Source of the DNA: Streptomyces sp. A0642
Lineage (GTDB): Bacteria; Actinomycetota; Actinomycetes; Streptomycetales; Streptomycetaceae
Direction: 5' to 3'
NCBI RefSeq assembly: GCF_004795105.1
Contig: NZ_SSBL01000002.1
Location: 186,001-250,000, forward strand
DNA: 64,000 bases
Positions 16,761 through 25,163 of this stretch are shown here, piece by piece; positions within the stretch are counted from its first letter, which is position 1; each line of letters begins with the position of its first letter. The notes beneath the pieces are model-generated. The model saw only the letters and a list, made by a program, of their open reading frames with translations, did not search any database and was not told the origin of the DNA. Position numbers and translations under genes: made by a program.

Positions 16761-17417
16761 TCAGTCCGGCAGCTCCCAGACCAGTACCTCGGACGCCCCG
16801 TCCGCGACGAGTTGGAGCCCGGTCTCGCCGGCGATCCGCGCCTCGTCACCCGCCGCCAGGCTCTCGCCGCCCAGCCGCACGTCCCCCCGCACCACGTGGA
16901 CGTACACCTTCGGCGCGTCCGGTACCGCCGTGCGCTCTCCCCCGGCCAGCCGGCGCACATGGAGCAGCGCGCCGGCCTCCGGAAGGGCGTACGGGGTGGA
17001 ATCGGCGATGCCCGGAACCGTCGTGTACGAGGGTTCGCCGCCCGGCTCCAGGGGTGCGAGCCACATCTGGAGGAACGCCAACGGCGCTTCTCCGTCGTTG
17101 CGTTCGACGTGCCGGACCCCGGACGCCGCGCTGAGGTGCTGCACGTCCCCGGGGCGTACGACGGTGGCGTGCCCGGCCGAGTCCCGGTGGGTCAGCTCGC
17201 CCTCCACGACCCAGGTGACGATCTCGGTGTGGCTGTGCGGGTGCTCCTCGAAGCCGGCCCCCGGGGCGAGGCGCTCCTCGTTGCAGGCCAGGATCGGGCC
17301 GAAGCGGAGGTTGTCGGGGTCGTAGAACGTACCGAAGGAGAAGGAGTGCCGGGACTCGATGCCGGCCGCCCCGTCCCCGCCCCTGAAGCGGTCGCCCGAG
17401 CGACGTACGGAAATCAC
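16761..17417 (-). CDS. Pirin-family bicupin (YhhW-like)
   Basis: 218 residues. The pirin N-terminus FSFGTFYDPDNLRFGPI is followed by the metal site HPHSHTEIVTWVVEGELTHRDS, with the His/His/His/Glu ligands of the first cupin. A degenerate second cupin follows. YhhW-type pirins have quercetinase activity; the physiological substrate is unknown. The start is GTG 17417, with -10 TACCGT (17429-17424) six bases upstream, again suggesting a leaderless mRNA. Divergent from fasR. Confidence 0.9.
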   Translation of the reverse strand: MISVRRSGDRFRGGDGAAGIESRHSFSFGTFYDPDNLRFGPILACNEERLAPGAGFEEHPHSHTEIVTWVVEGELTHRDSAGHATVVRPGDVQHLSAASGVRHVERNDGEAPLAFLQMWLAPLEPGGEPSYTTVPGIADSTPYALPEAGALLHVRRLAGGERTAVPDAPKVYVHVVRGDVRLGGESLAAGDEARIAGETGLQLVADGASEVLVWELPD

Positions 17418-17539
17418 CCGTCCACGGTAGCCCGCCCGCGCGGGACGGGGGCCGCGCCCGGGGCCGGCTACCCGGCGGTACGACCCGCCGCCCGCCCCGC
17501 CCCGTCGGGCACCCGTCCGGATAGGGCAGTCTTGTCCCC

Positions 17540-18739
17540 GTGCCCCGATCCGATCCTGAGCAGCCCGCTGCGAACGCCGCCCATCTCCATGCCGCGACCC
17601 TGAAGCGACTGGAGCAGTCCTCCGGCCGGCTGGCCGCGAACGCGATCGCCCGCATGGACGAGTCGCTGCCCTGGTACCGGGCGATGCCCCCGGAGAACCG
17701 CTCCTGGATCGGCCTGGTGGCCCAGGCCGGCATCGCCGCGTTCACCGAGTGGTTCCGGCATCCGGAGACCCCGCAGGCCATCTCGACCGATGTCTTCGGT
17801 ACGGCTCCGCGCGAGCTGACACGGGCGATCACGCTGCGGCAGACCGTCGAGATGGTGCGCACGACGATCGAGGTCATGGAGGCGGCGATCGACGAAGTCG
17901 CCGCGCCCGGCGACGAGTCGGTGCTGCGCGAGGCGCTGCTCGTCTACGCGCGGGAGATCGCCTTCGCGACCGCCCAGGTGTACGCGCAGGCCGCCGAGGC
18001 CCGCGGCGCCTGGGACGCCCGCCTGGAATCGCTCGTGGTCAACGCGGTGCTGTCCGGGGAGGCCGACGAGGGCGCCGTGTCCCGGGCCGCCGCGCTCGGC
18101 TGGAACTCCCCCGAGCATGTGTGCGTGCTGCTCGGCACGGCTCCGGACGGCGACAGCGAGCTGACGGTGGAGGCGATCCGCCGGGCCGCCCGGCACGCGA
18201 AGCTCCAGGTCCTGACCGGGGTGCTGGGCAACCGCCTGGTCGTGATCGCGGGCGGCAGCGACAACCCGTTGCAGGTCGCGAAGGCGCTGATCGGCCCGTA
18301 CGCGGCGGGTCCCGTCGTCGCCGGGCCCGTCGTGCCGGACCTGCTCGCGGCCACCCGGTCCGCGCAGGCGGCGGCCGCCGGGCTCAAGGCGTGCAGTGCC
18401 TGGCAGGACGCGCCGCGGCCCGTCCTCGCGGATGATCTTCTGCCGGAGCGCGCGATGGCGGGCGACCCGGCCGCGCGGGACCAGTTGGTGGAGGAGATCT
18501 ACAGACCGCTCGAAGAAGCGGGTTCGGCCCTCCTGGAGACGCTGAGTGTGTATCTGGAACAGGCGAGCAGCCTCGAAGGAGCCGCCAGGATGCTCTTCGT
18601 CCACCCCAACACCGTGCGCTACCGGCTCCGACGTGTGACAGACGTCACCGGATGGTCGCCGTCCGATGTGCGTTCGGCATTCACCCTGCGAATCGCCCTG
18701 ATCCTCGGGCGTCTGGCCGACAGGGATCTCCAGTCCTAG
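17540..18739 (+). CDS. fasR: PucR-type activator of fatty-acid synthesis
   Basis: 399 residues. The N-terminal region is helical, a GGDEF-like/PucR middle domain covers about 160-290, and the C-terminal PucR helix-turn-helix is ASSLEGAARMLFVHPNTVRYRLRRVTDVTGW (about 345-375). It lies immediately upstream of fabD in the same direction, as FasR does in S. coelicolor, where it activates fabDHPF. GTG 17540 is the likely start; TAGGGC at 17523-17528 is a possible -10. Regulation of fabD from the spacer at 18740-18828 is known for the family and inferred here. Confidence 0.93.
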   Translation: MPRSDPEQPAANAAHLHAATLKRLEQSSGRLAANAIARMDESLPWYRAMPPENRSWIGLVAQAGIAAFTEWFRHPETPQAISTDVFGTAPRELTRAITLRQTVEMVRTTIEVMEAAIDEVAAPGDESVLREALLVYAREIAFATAQVYAQAAEARGAWDARLESLVVNAVLSGEADEGAVSRAAALGWNSPEHVCVLLGTAPDGDSELTVEAIRRAARHAKLQVLTGVLGNRLVVIAGGSDNPLQVAKALIGPYAAGPVVAGPVVPDLLAATRSAQAAAAGLKACSAWQDAPRPVLADDLLPERAMAGDPAARDQLVEEIYRPLEEAGSALLETLSVYLEQASSLEGAARMLFVHPNTVRYRLRRVTDVTGWSPSDVRSAFTLRIALILGRLADRDLQS

Positions 18740-18743
18740 ACTT

Positions 18744-18773
18744 TTGTGGGACATCAACAATTCCCCCTACGGT
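18744..18773 (+). promoter_or_regulatory. Candidate fabD operon promoter
   Basis: TTGTGG (18744-18749) and TACGGT (18768-18773) are 18 bp apart in the short spacer between fasR and fabD. An AT-richer segment (acatcaacaatt) lies between them. FasR would be expected to bind near this promoter. Confidence 0.35.
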
Positions 18774-18828
18774 TCTTCGTCCCTGTCCCCACGGGCGTTC
18801 AGGACCGTTCACAAGAGAGAGTGTGAGG

Positions 18829-19743
18829 GTGCTCGTACTCGTCGCTCCCGGCCAAGGCGCTCAGACGCCCGGCTTCCTGACTCCCTGGCTCGACCTCCCC
18901 GGTGCCACCGACCGCATCGCGGCCTGGTCCGACGCCATCGGGCTCGACCTTGCCCACTACGGCACCAAGGCCGACGCGGAGGAGATCCGTGACACCGCGG
19001 TGGCTCAGCCGCTGCTGGTCGCCGCGGGCCTGCTCTCCGCCGCAGCGCTCGACGCTTCACCGGCTGTCGTCGCAGGTCACAGCGTGGGCGAAATCACCGC
19101 AGCCGCTCTCGCCGGAGTGATCGGCGACGAGGACGCGCTGCGTTTCGTGCGGACCCGGGGGCTCGGCATGGCCGAGGCCGCGGCGGTCACCGAGACCGGC
19201 ATGGCCGCACTGCTCGGTGGCGACCCCGAGGTCACCACGGCGCACCTGGAGAAGCTCGGTCTGACACCGGCGAACGTCAACGGGGGCGGCCAGATCGTCG
19301 CCGCCGGCACCGCCGCGCAGATCGCCGCGCTCGCCGAGGACATGCCCGAGGGCGTGCGCCGCGTGGTCCCGCTCAAGGTCGCCGGCGCGTTCCACACGCA
19401 CCACATGGCTCCGGCTGTCGAGCGCCTCCGTGAGGCCGCCACGGCCCTGGAGGTCTCCGACCCGACCGTGACGTATGTCTCGAACGCCGACGGGAAGACC
19501 GTCGCCACCGGCACGGAGGTCATGTCCCGGCTGGTCGGCCAGGTCGCCAACCCGGTCCGCTGGGACCTGTGCATGGAGACGTTCCAGGCGCTGGGCGTCA
19601 CCGCGCTCATCGAGGCCTGCCCCGGCGGCACGCTGACCGGTCTGGCCAAGCGCGCCCTGCCCGGCGTCAAGACCCTCGCGCTCAAGACCCCCGACGACCT
19701 CGACGCGGCCCGCGCGCTCATCGCTGAGCACGCGGGCGCCTAA
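18829..19743 (+). CDS. fabD: Malonyl-CoA:ACP malonyltransferase
   Basis: 304 residues. It loads malonyl groups onto the acyl carrier protein for fatty-acid synthesis and probably also for polyketides. The oxyanion-hole motif APGQGAQ is near the start, the nucleophile is Ser85 in GHSVGE, and the catalytic His lies in GAFHTHHM near residue 189. Start GTG 18829 has a gagaga-type ribosome site eight bases upstream; GTG 18823 is an alternative. It opens the fabD-fabH-acpP-fabF operon. Confidence 0.97.
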   Translation: MLVLVAPGQGAQTPGFLTPWLDLPGATDRIAAWSDAIGLDLAHYGTKADAEEIRDTAVAQPLLVAAGLLSAAALDASPAVVAGHSVGEITAAALAGVIGDEDALRFVRTRGLGMAEAAAVTETGMAALLGGDPEVTTAHLEKLGLTPANVNGGGQIVAAGTAAQIAALAEDMPEGVRRVVPLKVAGAFHTHHMAPAVERLREAATALEVSDPTVTYVSNADGKTVATGTEVMSRLVGQVANPVRWDLCMETFQALGVTALIEACPGGTLTGLAKRALPGVKTLALKTPDDLDAARALIAEHAGA

Positions 19744-19756
19744 GGAGCCCGAGAGC

Positions 19757-20758
19757 ATGTCGAAGATCAAGCCCAGCCAGGGCGCCCCGTACGCACGGAT
19801 CATGGGTGTCGGCGGCTACCGCCCGACCCGTGTCGTGCCCAACGAGGTGATCCTCGAGACGATCGACTCGTCCGACGAGTGGATCCGCTCCCGCTCCGGC
19901 ATCGCCACCCGCCACTGGGCCTCCGAGGAGGAGACCGTGGCCGCGATGTCCGTCGAGGCGTCCGGCAAGGCCATCGCCGACGCCGGGATCACGCCGGAGC
20001 AGATCGGCGCGGTCATCGTGTCGACCGTCTCGCACTTCAAGCAGACCCCGGCCATCGCGACCGAGATCGCCCACAAGGTCGGTGCGGGCAAGCCCGCCGC
20101 CTTCGACATCTCGGCCGGCTGCGCGGGCTTCGGCTACGGCCTGACGCTCGCCAAGGGCATGATCGTCGAGGGCTCGGCGGAGTACGTGCTCGTCATCGGC
20201 GTGGAGCGGCTGAGCGACCTCACCGACCTGAGCGACCGCGCGACGGCGTTCCTGTTCGGCGACGGCGCCGGCGCCGTCATCGTCGGTCCGTCCAAGGTGC
20301 CCGCCATAGGCCCTACGGTCTGGGGCTCCGAGGGCGACAAGTCCGAGACGATCAAGCAGACCGTGGCGTGGGACACCTTCCACGCCGACCGGCCGGAGAA
20401 GTTCCCCGCCATCACCCAGGAGGGCCAGGCGGTCTTCCGCTGGGCCGTCTTCGAGATGGCGAAGGTCGCCCAGCAGGCGCTGGACGCGGCCGGGATCGCC
20501 CCGGAAGACCTGGACGTCTTCATCCCGCACCAGGCCAACATGCGGATCATCGACTCGATGGTGAAGACCCTGAAGCTGCCGGAGCACGTCACGGTCGCCC
20601 GTGACGTGGAGACCACCGGCAACACCTCCGCCGCCTCGATTCCGCTCGCAATGGAGCGGCTCCTGGCGACCGGTCAGGCGAAGAGCGGCGACACCGCGCT
20701 CGTCATCGGCTTCGGGGCGGGTCTCGTCTACGCCGCGACGGTCGTTACCCTCCCCTAG
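19757..20758 (+). CDS. fabH: Beta-ketoacyl-ACP synthase III
   Basis: 333 residues. It starts fatty-acid chains by condensing an acyl-CoA primer (in actinomycetes often branched) with malonyl-ACP. The catalytic triad is visible: Cys122 in SAGCAGF, His in IPHQANMRI, and Asn in TTGNTSAAS. ATG 19757 follows fabD by 13 nt with a ggagcc-type ribosome site. Confidence 0.97.
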   Translation: MSKIKPSQGAPYARIMGVGGYRPTRVVPNEVILETIDSSDEWIRSRSGIATRHWASEEETVAAMSVEASGKAIADAGITPEQIGAVIVSTVSHFKQTPAIATEIAHKVGAGKPAAFDISAGCAGFGYGLTLAKGMIVEGSAEYVLVIGVERLSDLTDLSDRATAFLFGDGAGAVIVGPSKVPAIGPTVWGSEGDKSETIKQTVAWDTFHADRPEKFPAITQEGQAVFRWAVFEMAKVAQQALDAAGIAPEDLDVFIPHQANMRIIDSMVKTLKLPEHVTVARDVETTGNTSAASIPLAMERLLATGQAKSGDTALVIGFGAGLVYAATVVTLP

Positions 20759-20821
20759 GCACACCGGGTCTTTTCGCCCGGACGCCCGAACCCAGCAGAT
20801 ATACACCGAAGGAGCGCCGAC

Positions 20822-21070
20822 ATGGCCGCCACGCAGGAAGAGATCGTCACCGGTCTCGCCGAGATCGTCAATGAGATCGCCGGTATCCCGGTCGAGGACG
20901 TCCAGCTGGACAAGTCCTTCACCGACGACCTGGACGTCGACTCGCTGTCCATGGTCGAGGTCGTCGTCGCCGCCGAGGAGCGCTTCGACGTCAAGATCCC
21001 CGACGAGGACGTCAAGAACCTCAAGACGGTCGGCGACGCCGCTGACTACATCCTCAAGCACCAGGGCTGA
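20822..21070 (+). CDS. acpP: Acyl carrier protein
   Basis: 82 residues, acidic and helical. The phosphopantetheine attachment is Ser41 in the DLDVDSLSMVEV motif. It carries acyl intermediates between the Fab enzymes. A ribosome site gaaggagc lies at the right distance from ATG 20822. A small hairpin separates it from fabF. Confidence 0.97.
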   Translation: MAATQEEIVTGLAEIVNEIAGIPVEDVQLDKSFTDDLDVDSLSMVEVVVAAEERFDVKIPDEDVKNLKTVGDAADYILKHQG

Positions 21071-21086
21071 TCCCAGCCCGCTGTGT

Positions 21087-21104
21087 CGCCACCCGGCGGT
21101 GGCG
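21087..21104 (+). promoter_or_regulatory. Intercistronic hairpin between acpP and fabF
   Basis: CGCCACC (21087-21093) and GGTGGCG (21098-21104) pair around CGGC, starting 17 nt after the acpP stop. It could trim or stabilise the upstream mRNA, or partly terminate transcription so that ACP is made in excess over FabF. Function is inferred from position only. Confidence 0.4.
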
Positions 21105-21145
21105 CCGCTGATTCACGACCCTCTACACGTGGAGAAGATTTTCCA

Positions 21146-22408
21146 GTGAACTCGACCAATCGCACCGTGGTCGTCACCGGTATCGGCGCAACCACTCCGC
21201 TGGGTGGCGATTCCGCATCAACCTGGGAAGGTCTGATGGCCGGCCGTTCCGGCGTCAAGCCTCTTGAGGGCGAACGTTTCGCCGACCTCCCCGTCAGGAT
21301 CGCGGCCCTCGCGGCCGTCGACCCGGGCGACGTCCTGCCCCGCCCGCTCGCCCGCAAGCTGGACCGCTCGGCGCAGTTCGCGCTGATCGCGTCCCGTGAG
21401 GCGTGGGCGGACGCGGGCTTCACCGGCCCCGCCGGTGAGGACGACAAGATCCGCCCCGAGCGCCTGGGCTCGGTCATCGCCTCCGGCATCGGCGGCGTGA
21501 TCACCCTGCTCGACCAGTACGACGTGCTGAAGGAGAAGGGCGTACGCCGCGTCTCCCCGCACACCGTGCCCATGCTCATGCCCAACGGCCCGGCCGCGAA
21601 CGTCGGGATCGAGGTGAACGCCCAGGCGGGCGTGCACACCCCGGTCTCCGCGTGCGCCTCGGGCGCCGAGGCCATCGGCTACGCCGTCGAGATGATCCGC
21701 ACCGGCCGTGCCGACGTGGTCCTCGCCGGCGGCACCGAGGCGGCGATCCACCCGCTGCCGATCGCCGCGTTCGCCAACATGATGGCGATGTCCAAGAGCA
21801 ACGACGAGCCCGAGAAGGCCTCGCGTCCGTACGACACGGCCCGCGACGGCTTCGTCCTCGGCGAGGGCGCCGGCGTCGTCGTCCTGGAGTCCGCGGAGCA
21901 CGCCGCCGCGCGTGGCGCCCGGGTCTACTGCGAGGTGCTGGGCCAGGGCCTGTCCGCCGACGCCCACCACATCGCCCAGCCCGAGCCGACCGGGCGCGGC
22001 ATCGCCGCGGCCATGCAGAACCTGCTGGACCAGACGGACCTCAAGCCGTCCGAGGTCGTGCACCTCAACGCCCACGCGACGTCCACCCCCCAGGGCGACA
22101 TCGCGGAGCTGAGGGCGCTGCGCAAGATTTTGGGCGACGACCTGGACCATGTCGCGATCTCCGCGACGAAGTCGATGACGGGTCACCTGCTCGGTGGCGC
22201 GGGCGGTATCGAGACCGTGGCGACGGTCCTCGCCCTGCACCACCGGACGGCTCCGCCGACCATCAACGTCGACCACCTCGACGAGTCGGTGGAGGCGGAC
22301 ATCGTGCGCGACGCGCCGCGACCGCTGCCGGAGGGCCCGATCGCGGCCATCAACAACTCGTTCGGCTTCGGCGGCCACAACGTGGTGCTGGCGTTCCGCA
22401 GCGTGTGA
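21146..22408 (+). CDS. fabF: Beta-ketoacyl-ACP synthase II
   Basis: 420 residues. It is the elongating condensing enzyme. The Cys-His-His triad is Cys in VSACASGAE (near residue 169), His in NAHATSTPQGD, and His in KSMTGHLLGGAG. GTG 21146 has ggagaaga eight bases upstream, which decides it over a start at 21083. Last gene of the fab operon, closed by a clear hairpin. Confidence 0.97.
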   Translation: MNSTNRTVVVTGIGATTPLGGDSASTWEGLMAGRSGVKPLEGERFADLPVRIAALAAVDPGDVLPRPLARKLDRSAQFALIASREAWADAGFTGPAGEDDKIRPERLGSVIASGIGGVITLLDQYDVLKEKGVRRVSPHTVPMLMPNGPAANVGIEVNAQAGVHTPVSACASGAEAIGYAVEMIRTGRADVVLAGGTEAAIHPLPIAAFANMMAMSKSNDEPEKASRPYDTARDGFVLGEGAGVVVLESAEHAAARGARVYCEVLGQGLSADAHHIAQPEPTGRGIAAAMQNLLDQTDLKPSEVVHLNAHATSTPQGDIAELRALRKILGDDLDHVAISATKSMTGHLLGGAGGIETVATVLALHHRTAPPTINVDHLDESVEADIVRDAPRPLPEGPIAAINNSFGFGGHNVVLAFRSV

Positions 22409-22429
22409 TCGTTCGACGGCCGTACGCGT

Positions 22430-22464
22430 GAAGCCCGCTTCCCCGGTGAGGGGAGGCGGGCTTC
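22430..22464 (+). terminator. Terminator of the fab operon
   Basis: GAAGCCCGC (22430-22438) and GCGGGCTTC (22456-22464) form a perfect 9-bp stem with a further short inner pairing in the loop. It begins 21 nt after the fabF stop. Confidence 0.7.
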
Positions 22465-22698
22465 AGGCGTCACACGGCCCCTTTCGCGGTGCCCGCCCAG
22501 GCCGTGCGCGTCGGGCGCCTTGTCCGAGGCGGTGGCCGCGTCCGGGACGGTGGAGCCTCGCGGTGTCGCGACGGCTTCCGCGGACCCGGACCTCGCCAGC
22601 CACAGCCCGGTGAACACGGCGGTGGCCGGGGTGACGGCGCCGGCCGCGGTGAAGGCGCTGTCAACAAACGCAAGCGTCAGCTGCGTTAAGGTGGAGGC
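22465..22698 (-). pseudogene. Possible remnant of a small membrane-protein gene
   Basis: The minus strand reads open through a hydrophobic segment (SAFTAAGAVTPATAVFTGLWLARSG) followed by SDKAPDAHGLGGHRERGRV, which vaguely recalls DUF4267-type small membrane proteins that often sit divergent from TetR genes. No credible start codon or ribosome site exists, and the frame runs on into fabF. Either decayed coding sequence or chance. Confidence 0.2.
22667..22687 (+). promoter_or_regulatory. Candidate TetR operator
   Basis: AACGCA (22667-22672) and TGCGTT (22682-22687) are inverted around 9 bp, just upstream of the TetR start at 22699. An inner ACGC/GCGT pair is also present. Confidence 0.35.
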
Positions 22699-23265
22699 AT
22701 GGACGAGCGACAGACAGCCCGGCGGCCCGGCGGGCGGAGCGCCCGCGTCGGCGCACAGGTGCACCAGGCCGTCACCGAGCTGATCGGCGAGCGCGGGTAC
22801 GGCAACTTCACCGTCGGCGAGGTCGCGGCCCGCGCGGGCGTGGCGGACAGCAGCATCTACCGCCGGTGGGGCAGCCTGGAACCCCTGCTCACCGACGTGG
22901 TGCTCACCCGGCTCAACGCGCGCTCGCCGATGCCCGACACCGGGAGCCTGGCCGGCGACCTGCGCACGTACGCGGCCCAAGTGGCCCGCGAGATCACCGG
23001 ACCCGACGGTCCGGCGGTACTGCACCTGGCCTTCGCCCTCTCGGGCAGCGGCCGGCGGGGCGCGGAGGCCGGCGCCGCCCTCCGCGCGGAACGCACCCGG
23101 CAACTGCAGTCGATGCTCGACCGCGCCCGCGACCGCGGCGAGCCCGCACCCGACGCGCTCGACGTGCTGGACCACATCCTGGCCCCGATGTACATCCGCG
23201 TCCTGTTCGGCATGGTCCCGCTCGGCCCGGACTACGTCGACGGGCTGGTCGACCGCTTGCTGTGA
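22699..23265 (+). CDS. TetR/AcrR-family regulator
   Basis: 188 residues. The N-terminal helix-turn-helix is ELIGERGYGNFTVGEVAARAGVADSSIYRRWGSLEPLL (residues 18-60). The C-terminal ligand-binding half is all-helical and includes a long LRAERTRQLQSMLDRARDRG helix. ATG 22699 is preceded by ggtggagg. Its target is unclear: the divergent side holds no intact gene, and the fab operon ends upstream. Confidence 0.92.
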   Translation: MDERQTARRPGGRSARVGAQVHQAVTELIGERGYGNFTVGEVAARAGVADSSIYRRWGSLEPLLTDVVLTRLNARSPMPDTGSLAGDLRTYAAQVAREITGPDGPAVLHLAFALSGSGRRGAEAGAALRAERTRQLQSMLDRARDRGEPAPDALDVLDHILAPMYIRVLFGMVPLGPDYVDGLVDRLL

Positions 23266-23294
23266 ACCAGGACCTCGACCGCTGCCGGCCGGCC

Positions 23295-23370
23295 AGGGCC
23301 TCTCGTCCGGATCACGCCGGGCTCGCGGGGCCCCGCTCCCCGATCCGGCCTGATCCGAACGAGAGGCCCT
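23295..23370. terminator. Bidirectional terminator between tetR and DUF3145 gene
   Basis: Inverted arms at 23295-23314 and 23351-23370 match at 19 of 20 positions (left arm begins AGGGCCTCTCGT). The right arm overlaps the stop codon of the convergent DUF3145 gene. The inner sequence can pair further. Confidence 0.75.
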
Positions 23371-23863
23371 ACACCACCTGGTGCAGCCACCGCACGGGCG
23401 CACCCTCGCCCGCGTGACGGAAGGGTTCCAGCTCGTCGTCCCACGGCTTGCCGAGGAGCTTGGCGATCTCCCCCTCCAGGTCCGTCTCCCCGCTCAGCGA
23501 ACGGGCCAGCGCGGCCCGCAGCCGGTCCTCGGGGACCAGGATGTCGCCGTGCATGCCGGTGACGGCGTGGAAGATGCCGAGTCCGGGCGTGGAGCTGTAG
23601 CGCTCACCCTCCGCGGCCGGCGTCGGTTCCGCGGTCACCTCGAAGCGGAGCAGGTCCCAGCCGCGCAGCGCGGAGGCCAGTTTCGACGCCGTGCCCGGAC
23701 GGGCCTGCCAGGAGAATTCGGAGCGCCAGGTGCCGGGCGCGGCCGGCTGCCTGATCCAGTCGAGCTGGACCCGCACGCCGAGCACGCCCCCCACCGCCCA
23801 TTCGACGTGGGGACAGAGCGCGCGCGGGGCTGAGTGGACGTACAGGACTCCACGTGTCGTCAC
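23369..23863 (-). CDS. DUF3145 protein
   Basis: 164 residues, starting GTG 23863 behind a ggaggt ribosome site. The N-terminal MTTRGVLYVHSAPRALCPHVEWAVGGVLG and the WLHQVV end are typical of actinobacterial DUF3145, conserved next to the fab operon in streptomycetes. The function is not established. Conservation near fatty-acid genes suggests a role connected with lipid metabolism, which is inference. No membrane segment or catalytic motif is obvious. Confidence 0.9.
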   Translation of the reverse strand: MTTRGVLYVHSAPRALCPHVEWAVGGVLGVRVQLDWIRQPAAPGTWRSEFSWQARPGTASKLASALRGWDLLRFEVTAEPTPAAEGERYSSTPGLGIFHAVTGMHGDILVPEDRLRAALARSLSGETDLEGEIAKLLGKPWDDELEPFRHAGEGAPVRWLHQVV

Positions 23864-24216
23864 CGGGACCTCCAGTGTGGGACGAGGTGCGCCTTCCCCA
23901 GCGGCCTCGCGCCCGTACCAGCTCTCACCGGCCGGCTTCCCGAGGCTGTCATCAGTAAACAGTATCGGGAGTTAATGTCCGGATAAGGGAGGGTATGTGA
24001 CGTGATGTGATGTTCGAGAGCCACCCGAGTGGAGCCGGGCGGCCGGGAGGGCCACTGGTTCGACGGGGAAAAGCTACCGTGCTGCGGCGTCCGAGGTGTG
24101 ACGTACCGTCGGTCCTGGGCCCATGATTCGCTCCGCATTCACCCGGCAGGGCGCTCGGCCCTGCCGACCGCTGCCACGAGGGCATGCCGGGGGCAAGGGA
24201 CAGGAGGGACGAGGAC
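23864..24216. other. Divergent intergenic region
   Basis: 353 bp between the DUF3145 gene and the lipoprotein gene, with no coding potential. The part around 23950-24015 is clearly AT-richer than the surroundings (for example aaacagtatcgggagttaatg), so promoters for both directions probably lie here, but I cannot fix them. Confidence 0.5.
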
Positions 24217-25131
24217 ATGCCGGACCGTTCCGTACGGCACCGCTCGCGCACCGCTCTGAGCGCGCTGGCCGCCGCGACGTGCCTCGGCACGGCCCTCCTC
24301 ACGGGCTGTGACGCGGGAACCGACGGGACGACGAAGGGCGCGACGGCCGACGGGGGCCGACGGCCCGCGGCCGCGCCGCTGTGGGACCGCAGTCCGGAGT
24401 CGGTCGCCGCGGTCGGGGATTCGATCACCCGCGGTTTCGACGCCTGTTCGGTGCTGGCCGACTGCCCCGAGGCCTCCTGGTCGACCGGCACGAACAGCAC
24501 GGTGCGCAGCCTGGCGGTACGCCTCCTCGGCCCGTCGGGCGCGGCCGCCCGCAGCTGGAACCACGCAGAGACGGGTGCCCGGATCGCCCAGTTGCCGGAG
24601 CAGATGGCGCTGGCCGCGCGGGAGGACCCGGAGCTGGTGACGGTGATGATCGGCGCCAACGACGCCTGCCGGGACTCGGTGCGGCTCATGACACCCGTGG
24701 CGGACTTCCGGGCGTCGTTCGAGGCGTCGATGCGTCAGTTGCGCAGCGCGGCTCCGAAGGCACAGGTGTACGTGTCGAGCGTGCCCGACCTCAAGCGGCT
24801 CTGGTCGACGGGCCGGGGCAATCAGCTGGGCAAGCAGATCTGGAAGCTGGGCATCTGCAAGTCGATGCTGGGCGACGCGGACGACATGGGCGCCTCGGCG
24901 GTGGCCCGGCGCTCTGCGGTGCAGGACCGCGTCGTCGCGTACAACGAGGTGCTGCGCGAGGTCTGCGCGAAGGACCAGCGCTGCCGTTACGACGGCGGGG
25001 CCGTGTTCGAGTACCGGTTCACCGGCAAGCAGCTCAGCCCGTGGGACTGGTTCCACCCGGGGCTCAACGGGCAGGCCCGGCTGGCGGAGATCGCCTACCG
25101 CAACGTCACCGCGGCGCGGCCTCCCGCGTGA
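24217..25131 (+). CDS. SGNH/GDSL hydrolase lipoprotein
   Basis: 304 residues. A signal peptide ends in the lipobox LLTGC, so the mature protein is anchored to the membrane outer face. SGNH blocks are visible: AVGDSITRG (block I, nucleophile Ser), IGANDAC (block III, Asn) and DWFHPGLNGQ (block V, Asp and His). Probably an esterase or lipase acting on envelope or external substrates. ATG 24217 has an extended purine ribosome site (ggagggacgagg) upstream. Confidence 0.92.
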   Translation: MPDRSVRHRSRTALSALAAATCLGTALLTGCDAGTDGTTKGATADGGRRPAAAPLWDRSPESVAAVGDSITRGFDACSVLADCPEASWSTGTNSTVRSLAVRLLGPSGAAARSWNHAETGARIAQLPEQMALAAREDPELVTVMIGANDACRDSVRLMTPVADFRASFEASMRQLRSAAPKAQVYVSSVPDLKRLWSTGRGNQLGKQIWKLGICKSMLGDADDMGASAVARRSAVQDRVVAYNEVLREVCAKDQRCRYDGGAVFEYRFTGKQLSPWDWFHPGLNGQARLAEIAYRNVTAARPPA

Positions 25132-25163
25132 CCCGGTCACCCCACGGGCTAGAGTTTCCGATC

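Noticed and set aside
17540..22408. Polyketide or type II PKS cluster
   Set aside because: The KS, MAT and ACP genes have the exact order and size of the housekeeping fab operon with FasR upstream; there is no KS-beta, cyclase or tailoring gene.
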